Shown in pieces: positions 55,289 through 62,847 of a stretch of 62,847 bases of DNA (position 1 is its first letter; every line of letters begins with the position of its first letter). Below the pieces are notes generated by a model. It was not told the origin of the DNA and ran no database searches. It saw only the letters and a list, made by a program, of their open reading frames with translations. The DNA comes from Planctomycetaceae bacterium. GTDB lineage: Bacteria; Planctomycetota; Planctomycetia; Pirellulales; Pirellulaceae. Location: the NCBI GenBank assembly GCA_002723275.1, contig PBNZ01000034.1:1-62847 (forward strand), given 5' to 3'. The translations under genes and the position numbers were made by a program.

Positions 55289-55954
55289 TCGGGCAATAAT
55301 GGTGGCGACCTTTTGGGTAGCAATTCGTAGCTGTCGGTCGTCGACCATCCCCCGTGCGGAATTGACTGCAGCGAAATCAGCAGCTAAATCTGGGCAGTCA
55401 ATGCTCGGCTGATCCAAACGCGGTACGATCGCTTTGGTCCCCGATGCTCGACTCAAAGTCGCTCGTCGGGACCCCCGGACAGGCAAAGGAAGCGACCTCT
55501 CTCAAGCAAGTGAGGTGGATTGAGAGGCGGTATTCGTCTGTCGCGTTCCGCGGTTCGATTCAGCTACGCTCGCTTATTTAGCCTTCGGTGTCAGAAGGAT
55601 CCGCCGGACAGGACCTGTCGGCCTGGTCGGGGCTATCTACCATTCGGTCTGCTCCCAATCTTCTGAGAATCACATTCGATTCTGGTGGGCACTTCAATCG
55701 GCAAATTGCACTCTCTTGGCTCGTGCCGTAACTGCCCTCGATTCATCGAGGATCCTGGGAGGCTGGCCGGCGCGGTTGCCGTCGCTGCGCCCCTCTTTTT
55801 TCATGCGTTTTTCGCGCAGCACTCGGCTTTGAGGGCATCTTTGAGGACATGGGGCATTCGCCAGCGACCACCGTTGGGAACCTAGTAGAGCTTCTAGGAA
55901 ATGGCTATCATGAGCGGTTTTGCCCCGGTGTTATTTCGAGGATCTAGGGACGCC
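55289..55954. other. Long, hairpin-rich spacer between recA and alaS
   Basis: 666 nt with no supported gene. It contains several strong inverted repeats: 55361-55402 (9-bp arms ATTGACTGC/GCAGTCAAT), 55436-55473 (GGTCCCCGA...TCGGGACC around an inner CGACT-CAA-AGTCG) and 55499-55526 (7-bp arms). It may hold a structured RNA or the alaS leader; the T-box TGGNACC pattern is not evident. Confidence 0.45.
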
Positions 55955-58756
55955 ATGCATACGAACGAACTTCGCGGAAAGTATTTGGACTTCTTCGAGG
56001 GCAAAGGCCATTCCCGACGGGAAAGCGACGTTCTAGTACCCACCTGGGATCCCTCGGTTCTGTTTACCCCGGCCGGGATGAACCAATTCAAGCCGCATTT
56101 CCTGGGTAAGGTGAAGCTCGAATTTACGCGAGCGACGACCTGTCAGAAGTGTTTGCGAACAGGCGATATCGATAATGTGGGGCGGACCGCCTACCACCAC
56201 ACGTTTTTCGAAATGCTCGGTAATTTCAGCTTTGGGGACTATTTCAAACGCGATGCGATTCATTGGGCCTGGGAATTCTTGACTGACAAGAAGTGGCTCG
56301 GCATCGATCCCAATCGATTGAGCGTCACGGTTTATGCTGATGACGATGAAGCGGCTTCGATCTGGCATGAAGAGGTGGGGCTTGCGACAGATTTGATCGA
56401 ACGCATGGGAGAAGAGGATAACTTCTGGCCGGCGAGTGCACCGAGTCAGGGACCTGATGGAGTTTGTGGTCCTTGTAGTGAAATCTTCTTTAAGGATGAT
56501 CGCGGCAAATGGGTGGAAATCTGGAATCTGGTTTTCACGCAATTCAATCGAGTTGGCAATCCGCCCGATAACCTCAGGCCCTTGCCGAGCAAGAACATTG
56601 ATACGGGGATGGGCTTAGAGCGTATAGCATCCGTGTTGCAGGGAGTCGATACGAACTATCACATTGATATTCTGCGACCGATCGTTGAAGCCGCGGCTGA
56701 GGTGTGTGGAACGACATATGATCCTGAGAGCGAAGACGGTCGTCGTTTTCGACGCATTACCGACCATGTTCGCGCCTGCACGTTTGCAATCCACGAAAAC
56801 GTCTATCCTGGTCCCCACAAAGAAAAATATGTGATTCGACGTTTATTACGTCGTGCCGTTTTGGATGGCCATCAATTGGGCCGCCGCGAACCTTTCTTGT
56901 CGGAACTGGTACCGATCGTCGCCCAAATGATGAAGGAGCCGTACCCGGAGCTTTTGGAAACTCAGGATCGGGTGGCCAGTGTGATCCAGCGCGAAGAACA
57001 AACGTTTTTCGAAACCATTGATGATGGCTTGCATCGGATTGAGAAGATTTTTGCTGCGATGGAAGAAAAGGATCGATCCGTGATCGATGGTTCTGAAGCG
57101 GCTGAACTCTATCAAACTTATGGTGTGCCGGCTGAGCTATTCGAATCATTAGCTTCTGAGCGTCAATATACGTTCGATTGGAAGGGGTTCCAGCGAGCGA
57201 TGGATGAGCATGGAGAGATTTCCGGCAAGCTCGCCCAAACCGTCATGGGTGTGATGGGACCGATCGATTCCATCAAGAAGGCGGTCAAGGAGACTCGCTT
57301 CGAAGGCTATGACCAAATCTCGACAGACGCCGAGATCAAAGGCTTGATTCATGGCGATCAGGTTGCTGATAAGGTTGCTGAGAAAAATAGCAGCGTGATT
57401 GTCGTACTTAGTCAGACTCCTTTCTATGGAGAGTCCGGTGGTCAGGTCGGAGATGCAGGTGAGATTGTTGGCGATGGGTTTCGACTGCGTGTTCTCGATA
57501 CTCAAAAAGACGGCGAGCTTGTTCTGCATAATTGTGAGCTTGTCGAGGGGGAGGTAATTGCAGGTGCTCAAGTCAAGGCGACAGTCGATAGCAGTCGTCG
57601 TGATGCGATTCGTCGTGCACATTCGGCAACCCACATCCTTCATCACGCCTTGCAGAAAACATTGGGAAGCCATGCTCAGCAACAGGGATCCAAGGTCACG
57701 GACGACTGGTTGCGATTTGATTTCACGAATATGGCGCCGGTTTCTGAAGCGGAGTTGGAGACGATCAAGCAGGATGTTCGTGAAAAGATCGACCAACAAG
57801 ATCCTATCAAGTGGGAGATTGTTCCCTTAGCGGATGCCCGTGAAGCCGGGGCCATGATGCTCTTTGGGGAAAAGTACCCAGATCCAGTCCGAATGGTTTC
57901 GATGGGAACGTTTAGTCGCGAGCTTTGTGGTGGTACACATCTCGACAATACGAGCGACGTGGGTTCTTTTGAAATCATCAGCGAAGAAGGAGTCTCTGCC
58001 GGCACTCGGCGATTGGTCGCCTTGACCGGCGATAAAGCACGGGAGTATATCGAGCAGACGGATTCGTCGGTTGAATCGGCTTGTCAAACTCTGGGAGCTT
58101 CCGTGGTTGATCTTCCGGAGGCCGCCCGGCAGTTGGCTCTCTACCAACGCGATTTGAAGAAGGCGATGGACGACGTTTGTCGGACGGTTGACGAACCGGA
58201 GTGGAAAAAAGGCAACGCGTCGGAAAGTACAGATGCAGGGCAAAGGCATCGAGCTTTACGAGAAACGGCAAAAAGTCTCAACGTACGAATGGATGAAGTT
58301 GCTGAACGAATCAAGGCGATGAAGGCCGAATGCGAGTCATTGCAATCCCAGCTTGCTCAACGTCAAAATCAAGAGACGATTTCTGCGACGGACCTGATTG
58401 ACGCTGCTGAATCGATCGGCGGTGTAAACGTCGTTGTCGCTGAAATTGCAAACGGCAATGCGAATCTGCTGAGACAACTGATCGATCAGATCCGTAAGAC
58501 TGCTTCGCCGTGCGTCGTTTTGCTCGCCGCTGTCGCAGGCGAGTCGAAGGTCGTTCTTGTTGCTGGTGTCAGTCGTGATCTTATCGATAAGGTCAAGGCT
58601 GGCGCACTCGTCAAGGACGTTGCCCCCGTTGTCGGTGGCGGCGGTGGCGGTAAGCCCGATATGGCTCAAGCCGGCGGCAAAGATCCTGCGAAAATTCCCG
58701 AAGCTCTCGAGGTTGCTCGAGAGAAAATCAAGGTAGCGCTTGAAGGGGATGGGTGA
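55955..58756 (+). CDS. alaS: Alanyl-tRNA synthetase
   Basis: 933 aa from the ATG at 55955 (family start MHTNELRGKYLDFFEGKGH), with AGGGA 4 nt upstream. The class II catalytic core shows VLVPTWDPSVLFTPAGMNQF, FFEMLGNFSFGDYFK and NIDTGMGLERIASVLQG. The editing domain has HSATHILHHAL and CGGTHLDNTSDVGSF, with the zinc-type His/Cys ligands. The C-terminal DHHA1 domain ends with a glycine-rich PVVGGGGGGKPDMAQAGG. It is some 50 residues longer than E. coli AlaRS, mostly in the helical region after the editing domain. Confidence 0.96.
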   Translation: MHTNELRGKYLDFFEGKGHSRRESDVLVPTWDPSVLFTPAGMNQFKPHFLGKVKLEFTRATTCQKCLRTGDIDNVGRTAYHHTFFEMLGNFSFGDYFKRDAIHWAWEFLTDKKWLGIDPNRLSVTVYADDDEAASIWHEEVGLATDLIERMGEEDNFWPASAPSQGPDGVCGPCSEIFFKDDRGKWVEIWNLVFTQFNRVGNPPDNLRPLPSKNIDTGMGLERIASVLQGVDTNYHIDILRPIVEAAAEVCGTTYDPESEDGRRFRRITDHVRACTFAIHENVYPGPHKEKYVIRRLLRRAVLDGHQLGRREPFLSELVPIVAQMMKEPYPELLETQDRVASVIQREEQTFFETIDDGLHRIEKIFAAMEEKDRSVIDGSEAAELYQTYGVPAELFESLASERQYTFDWKGFQRAMDEHGEISGKLAQTVMGVMGPIDSIKKAVKETRFEGYDQISTDAEIKGLIHGDQVADKVAEKNSSVIVVLSQTPFYGESGGQVGDAGEIVGDGFRLRVLDTQKDGELVLHNCELVEGEVIAGAQVKATVDSSRRDAIRRAHSATHILHHALQKTLGSHAQQQGSKVTDDWLRFDFTNMAPVSEAELETIKQDVREKIDQQDPIKWEIVPLADAREAGAMMLFGEKYPDPVRMVSMGTFSRELCGGTHLDNTSDVGSFEIISEEGVSAGTRRLVALTGDKAREYIEQTDSSVESACQTLGASVVDLPEAARQLALYQRDLKKAMDDVCRTVDEPEWKKGNASESTDAGQRHRALRETAKSLNVRMDEVAERIKAMKAECESLQSQLAQRQNQETISATDLIDAAESIGGVNVVVAEIANGNANLLRQLIDQIRKTASPCVVLLAAVAGESKVVLVAGVSRDLIDKVKAGALVKDVAPVVGGGGGGKPDMAQAGGKDPAKIPEALEVAREKIKVALEGDG

Positions 58757-58861
58757 TCCAGGGTGGGCGTTCAGTGATTCGTCCAAGCGGTTGCTCCCCA
58801 ACGACAATGATCTGTCAAATCGTTCATATGGTTAAATAGATATTTTTTGGAGGTCTCGATT

Positions 58862-59386
58862 ATGGCTCGCCAAGGTGCGATCACATTCAAAGGAAACCCG
58901 ATGACACTGGCAGGTGAAGGAGTCACCGCCGGTCAAGCTGCCCCCGATTTTGCGATACATGCTTTTGAGAATGGCAGCATGAATACCATCACCAAGGCTG
59001 ATCTAGCGGGTAAGCCAACATTCATAAGTGTCGTTCCCTCCTTGGACACGCCTGTCTGTCAAACGCAGACGAAGCAATTCAACGAACAGCTTGGAAGTTT
59101 GGGCGATCAGGTCAATGCTCTCACGATCAGCCTTGATCTTCCCTTTGCCCAAAATCGTTTTTGCGGAGCCGAAGGGATCACCAATATTCGCAGTGCGAGT
59201 GACTACCAGGACCGCAGTTTTGGAAACAATTGGGGGATGTTGATCGAGGAACTCAAAATCCTTGCTCGAGGTGTCTTCGTGCTTGATGCTGACGGAAATG
59301 TAGCCTATGCCGAGGTCGTCAATGAGGTCACGGAGGAGCCGAACTATGAGGCGGCACTCCAAGCACTCAATCAACTACTCGCATAG
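58862..59386 (+). CDS. tpx: Thiol peroxidase (atypical 2-Cys peroxiredoxin)
   Basis: 174 aa from the ATG at 58862 (GGAGG 8 nt upstream). ITFKGNPMTLAGE at the start and SLDTPVCQTQTKQFN (peroxidatic Cys), then NRFCGAEGI (resolving Cys), are the Tpx hallmarks. It reduces peroxides in the cytoplasm using thioredoxin. A terminator follows. Confidence 0.94.
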   Translation: MARQGAITFKGNPMTLAGEGVTAGQAAPDFAIHAFENGSMNTITKADLAGKPTFISVVPSLDTPVCQTQTKQFNEQLGSLGDQVNALTISLDLPFAQNRFCGAEGITNIRSASDYQDRSFGNNWGMLIEELKILARGVFVLDADGNVAYAEVVNEVTEEPNYEAALQALNQLLA

Positions 59387-59465
59387 CGTATCGAAGGATG
59401 AGGCGTGCAAAGATCCAGGATCTTTCGCATTCATCGTTCGCTATGAGTAAAATGTAGGAATGCGC

Positions 59466-59498
59466 AAGGCCGATGCGGTTTGCATCGGTCTTGTTTTT
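59466..59498 (+). terminator. Terminator between tpx and the sulfatase
   Basis: AAGGCCGATGC-GGTTT-GCATCGGTCTT (11 bp, one G-T pair) followed by GTTTTT. Confidence 0.85.
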
Positions 59499-59557
59499 GG
59501 TGGTAAGCGAATCCCTAACCCATTTTTGTCGGCTCGTTCGCTGTTCCGAGGGAAATC

Positions 59558-60919
59558 ATGAATCGATGCTTGTTGGCCCTGGCGATTGCCATGATCCCTG
59601 TTTCCTTGGTTCAAGCGGCTGAAAAGCAGCCTAACATCGTCTTCATTATGATTGATGACCTTGGCTGGATGGACCTCGCTTGCCAAGGGAATCCGCTCGT
59701 CGAAACCCCGCGTCTCGATCGCCTGGCTCAACAGGGAATGCGTTTTACGGACGCTTACGCGGCATCTCCCGTTTGCTCTCCAACACGAGCTGCTGTACTG
59801 ACGGGGTTATCTCCGGCTCGGCTACAGATTACTAATCATATTCCTGACCAGAAGCGATTCATTCCAGATAATTCAACGCTGTTACCGGCGCCGATGATCG
59901 ATCATTTGCCGTTAGAAAACACAACGATTGCTGAACGGTTGCAGGCGGCAGGTTATCGAACCGCATTCATGGGCAAATGGCATTTGTCAGGACCCGGCGC
60001 TGGGTTGGCCAAGTGGGAGCCTGATCAGCAGGGCTTTGATATCAATGTGGGGGGATGTGGTTTTGGCGGGCCGCCGACATTCTTTGATCCTTATCGCATT
60101 CCCAATCTTTCAAACCGAAAGCCAGGCGAATACCTGCCTGACCGGTTAACCGATGAGGCAATTGATTTCATCGGCGATTCGGAGGAACGTCCATTCTTGC
60201 TGTTCCTTTGGAATTATACGGTGCACTGGCCGATGGAGGCTCCTGAGTCGTACTTGAAGAAGTATGCGGATCGAAAAGGTCCTGGACTCAACGATACTCG
60301 TTACGGCGCGATGATTGAGGCGATGGATGCGGCGATCGGGCGATTGTTGGATGCGCTGGACGAGAAAGGCCTGACTCAAAACACGCTTGTCGTTTTCACT
60401 TCCGACAATGGGGGTTTCAGCGGCGTTGGTGATAACCGACCCCTGCGTGAGTCGAAAGGACATTTGTACGAAGGTGGTATTCGCGTGCCGCTAATCGTAC
60501 GTTGGCCAGGTGTGGTGCAGGCTGGAACGATCTGCGACACCCCGGTCATTAGTATGGACTACTATCCGACTCTGGCTGAGGTCGCTGGATTGACGACCGC
60601 TGCTGAGGTACTCGACGGTGTCAGTATTCTGCCGCTCCTGAACGGAAACGTGATTGATCGAGATTCGCTCTTCTTCCACTATCCCAACTATGCCTGGCAT
60701 CGGTCGAATCGATTGGGCGGTGCCATTCGTCAGGGCCGTTTCAAGCTCGTTGAAGATTTTCACGATGGGTCTGTGGAACTCTATGATCTGGAAAATGATT
60801 TGAGCGAACGGCAGGATCTGGCTGCTGAAAGGCCTGCTCTGGCCGAACGATTGCAGGTTCAGTTAGCTGACTGGCGACAGCGAGTGGGAGCTGCGATGCC
60901 GGTGAAACCAGATCGCTAA
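59558..60919 (+). CDS. Secreted sulfatase (arylsulfatase A type)
   Basis: 453 aa with a signal peptide (LLALAIAMIPVSLVQAA). NIVFIMIDDLGWMDLACQG, CSPTRAAVLTGLSPAR (formylglycine Cys), GKWHLSGP and TSDNGGFSGVGDNRP are the active-site motifs; RFKLVEDFHDGSVELYDL is near the C-terminus. It stands alone between two terminators. Substrate unknown; a mono-sulfated sugar unit of an algal glycan is plausible. Confidence 0.92.
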   Translation: MNRCLLALAIAMIPVSLVQAAEKQPNIVFIMIDDLGWMDLACQGNPLVETPRLDRLAQQGMRFTDAYAASPVCSPTRAAVLTGLSPARLQITNHIPDQKRFIPDNSTLLPAPMIDHLPLENTTIAERLQAAGYRTAFMGKWHLSGPGAGLAKWEPDQQGFDINVGGCGFGGPPTFFDPYRIPNLSNRKPGEYLPDRLTDEAIDFIGDSEERPFLLFLWNYTVHWPMEAPESYLKKYADRKGPGLNDTRYGAMIEAMDAAIGRLLDALDEKGLTQNTLVVFTSDNGGFSGVGDNRPLRESKGHLYEGGIRVPLIVRWPGVVQAGTICDTPVISMDYYPTLAEVAGLTTAAEVLDGVSILPLLNGNVIDRDSLFFHYPNYAWHRSNRLGGAIRQGRFKLVEDFHDGSVELYDLENDLSERQDLAAERPALAERLQVQLADWRQRVGAAMPVKPDR

Positions 60920-60925
60920 ATAAAA

Positions 60926-60958
60926 AAACCTCATGAGGCATGAGACCGCATGAGGTTT
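60926..60958. terminator. Bidirectional terminator between sulfatase and BON gene
   Basis: AAACCTCATG and CATGAGGTTT form a perfect 10-bp stem; an A-run precedes it, giving a T-run on the minus strand. It lies between the two convergent genes ending at 60919 (+) and 60984 (-). Confidence 0.8.
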
Positions 60959-60983
60959 CCATATTTCTCTTGTCGATCGAGAT

Positions 60984-61211
60984 CTATTCCCAATTGACGG
61001 TGAGCTGATTATCGATCTCTTCGATGCCACGTAACTTACGAAGAGTTTCCGTAGCCATCTGTTTTTGGAAGAAACTATTCACCTCTCCGTGGAGAGTGAC
61101 ACATCCTTGTTTCGTTTCACAGCGAACTCCGTTTCGAGTGAGATAGGGATTTAGTTGTAGAGCTGTTTGAATCTCGTCCGCTAAATCGACTCTGTCTTCT
61201 CGAATCGTCAT
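60984..61211 (-). CDS. BON domain protein
   Basis: 75 aa, a bare BON domain without signal peptide: LADEIQTALQLNPYLTRNGV, KQGCVTLHGEVNSFFQKQMA and LRGIEEIDNQLTV. BON domains bind phospholipid or membranes, and are often found in stress proteins. No partner gene is adjacent. Confidence 0.85.
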   Translation of the reverse strand: MTIREDRVDLADEIQTALQLNPYLTRNGVRCETKQGCVTLHGEVNSFFQKQMATETLRKLRGIEEIDNQLTVNWE

Positions 61212-61468
61212 TTATCCGCTTCGCCTCGTGTTGGGTTTATATCGATTGGCGATCGCCGCAACCGCTTTGTCCTTCGAGATATCGGTCACAAAGATGAGGC
61301 TGTTAAACCGTAACCACAGATCATTAGCGGATATCTTGTGAATGGGATGCGCTGATTGTGGTCGTGCCGATTTTGCGATTCAATATCTGATCTGCAAGAT
61401 GGCATTTCGCTCATGACATACCGGTTATATCGACGAAGGCTCTCTGTCCTTGGAAATGACCTGGACGG

Positions 61469-62794
61469 CTAGATCATGAGCAGAGCGATCAAACCGATGA
61501 GAAGAATCGATACTTTCAGAATGAGTAGGATACGGACTTGTTGGAGTCGTCTTTGGAAAACACGCTCCCGACCGCTGTTTTTCGCGAGATAGTTCAGGAC
61601 TGCAATTCGCGAAACAACGGATGGATGTAACCAATCCGATCCACTCGATCCTCCGGCAACACGGGTTAAAGCCTCTCCCAAGGTTGTTACCGTCGCCGGA
61701 TTTAAGGTCGTTTGGTCTGCGAGGATATAACAAGCCTCGATGTCCGCCTGATGCTCGAAGGCACGAGCGAGTCGTGCATGAATGAATAACCAGCCCAGTA
61801 GGAGCGCCGACATTCCAAACCAGGGATTCGTGTCGGGGGCAAATTTTCCATGGGTGATTGCTTGCTGGAGGAACAGCATGCTCAGAAACGGAACTTGTAA
61901 GGAGAGAAGTAGCTGCATCAGGTGAGCGTGGCGAATATGACCCGCTTCGTGGGCAACGATTGCTTTTAGCTTCTCTTTTTTGACGCGGTGCACGAGTTCG
62001 TCGGAGAGGAACAGGAACCGACAACGGGGGAGTATTCCGGTCAGGATTGCGTTGGCGATTCGGGAGTTTGTTTGCCAGACCCGAATGTCACGAATTCCGA
62101 GCCGTCTGGACGTGAAGATCGATTCAAGTTCGTTTCGGACGGGGCCACTTGGAAACGGCTCTGTTTTCCAACAGATACGCAAGAGGAATGGTGCTAGAAG
62201 CAGAAACGCACCGATCGCGGCAACGGCCGCAAATGCTTCGACCTTGTGATCACCCGGAGTCACGAAATGAGCAAGGTCGGCGGCGATCAGGACGAGTAGA
62301 ATTGGGGCTAAGGGGAGAAGCAGAAAATGACGGACAGATGACGTCGCACATTGCAGACGTGACCAGCCATCAACGGATTCCTGGGGGCAGACTTGAGTTG
62401 CCCAGGCAGACATCACCGTCATCACGAGAGGCGCGATCAAGATCAAATCATCGACCAAAACCCAACGGTCCAGCTGCCAGTTGATTCTGACGATCTGTGG
62501 GTAATCCTGTGCCACATACACAAACAATGTGTAGACGATCAGCGATCCACCATTCAAAAAACTCAACAGCTGGCTGCCGATTTTCTGATGGGAAAGTCGA
62601 CGATTGATGTCAATAAAGAGGCAGCTGATGAGCAAAATCATTAGCAACCGAGTTGGCACGGCATTGACGGCTGTAGCATCGCTCTGAAAGCTTGCCACAA
62701 AAGCAAATGCCACGGAAATGGCGACGGCCCACGGCATGAATCTGAGAAAGAGCGGAGGAAGGAACGGCGGGAGTAGGATAACTGGATCGGGCAA
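61469..62794 (-). CDS. M48-family membrane metalloprotease
   Basis: 441 aa from a TTG at 62794 (a later ATG at 62737 is possible). Several N-terminal hydrophobic helices precede the zinc site AIVAHEAGHIRHAHLM (HEAGH near residue 282); a third ligand lies in the EHQADIEACYILAD segment. Two further helices follow. The fold is that of Ste24/HtpX-type proteases that process membrane or lipid-attached proteins. The C-terminal end is a hydrophobic helix. Confidence 0.85.
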   Translation of the reverse strand: MPDPVILLPPFLPPLFLRFMPWAVAISVAFAFVASFQSDATAVNAVPTRLLMILLISCLFIDINRRLSHQKIGSQLLSFLNGGSLIVYTLFVYVAQDYPQIVRINWQLDRWVLVDDLILIAPLVMTVMSAWATQVCPQESVDGWSRLQCATSSVRHFLLLPLAPILLVLIAADLAHFVTPGDHKVEAFAAVAAIGAFLLLAPFLLRICWKTEPFPSGPVRNELESIFTSRRLGIRDIRVWQTNSRIANAILTGILPRCRFLFLSDELVHRVKKEKLKAIVAHEAGHIRHAHLMQLLLSLQVPFLSMLFLQQAITHGKFAPDTNPWFGMSALLLGWLFIHARLARAFEHQADIEACYILADQTTLNPATVTTLGEALTRVAGGSSGSDWLHPSVVSRIAVLNYLAKNSGRERVFQRRLQQVRILLILKVSILLIGLIALLMI

Positions 62795-62847
62795 CCCGCT
62801 CGGAATGAGAGAGTTAGTCTCTACCCTAATTGGAACGGCTGTGATGA

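Noticed and set aside
55540-55580. tRNA-like GGTTCGATTC string
   Set aside because: The flanking bases cannot form a T-arm stem and no acceptor or anticodon arm is present.
61425-62024. 199-aa minus-strand ORF overlapping the protease
   Set aside because: It is the shadow frame of the M48 protease, which has clear family motifs.

Overview
The window looks like chromosomal DNA of a planctomycete, most likely a marine member of the Pirellulaceae. The evidence is the mix of families: two DUF1501/cytochrome-DUF1549-DUF1553 pairs, four secreted sulfatases, PEP-CTERM proteins with dockerin-like calcium modules, a giant CotH/lamin-tail protein starting with the planctomycete LEQLETRALLDA motif, and ASPIC/UnbV and NIPSNAP proteins. 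This assignment is inferred from gene content. I saw no rRNA, tRNA, CRISPR array, insertion sequence or phage gene.

Layout. 0.2-3.2 kb: a PEP-CTERM protein, a sialate O-acetylesterase-like SGNH hydrolase and a MOSC protein. 3.2-11.8 kb (minus strand): two cytochrome/DUF1501 gene pairs and an internally deleted endonuclease/exonuclease/phosphatase remnant. 12.2-16.1 kb: overlapping DMT and MFS transporter genes facing an isopropylmalate/homocitrate-synthase-like enzyme and a coupled methyltransferase. 16.2-19.1 kb: two coupled sulfatases. 19.2-23.5 kb: a flavin reductase and a minus-strand operon of KDPG aldolase, KDG kinase, a TauD-like dioxygenase and a VanZ-like protein. 23.6-25.9 kb: a sulfatase and an unknown secreted protein. 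26.2-27.6 kb: an Hsp20 gene and a His/Gly-rich secreted protein, each behind a near-perfect sigma-54 promoter. 27.7-35 kb: an ABC-F ATPase, miaE, a methionine-salvage operon (mtnB-mtnD-mtnC) carrying four in-frame stop codons, an unknown secreted protein and leuB. 35.4-38.9 kb: a zinc-ribbon protein, an HNH nuclease, a NIPSNAP protein and an unknown secreted protein. 39-42.9 kb: a large FG-GAP/ASPIC/thioredoxin/TPR lipoprotein interrupted by one in-frame UGA. 43-52 kb: two large secreted dockerin-like proteins. 52.2-62.8 kb: a PfkB sugar/nucleoside kinase, thpR, SOS-type recA, alaS, a thiol peroxidase, a sulfatase, a BON protein and an M48 protease.

The most interesting observation is the UGA at 40882-40884. 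The reading frame continues without a break into the rest of the conserved ASPIC/thioredoxin/TPR protein. A bacterial-SECIS-like hairpin (9 bp with one bulged G and a GGUCG loop) sits 7 nt after the UGA, with its loop 17 nt after it. I interpret this as a candidate selenoprotein of a secreted FG-GAP/ASPIC-thioredoxin family. Next in interest are the decayed (or recoded) mtn operon and the twin sigma-54 promoters.

The genes fit a heterotrophic life on sulfated polysaccharides. Sulfatases, an acetylesterase and KDG/KDPG enzymes would process uronic-acid-rich and sulfated glycans. The cytochrome/DUF1501 pairs and the dockerin-like giants form the large planctomycete exported-protein set. A housekeeping block (recA, alaS, thpR, tpx) lies at the right end.
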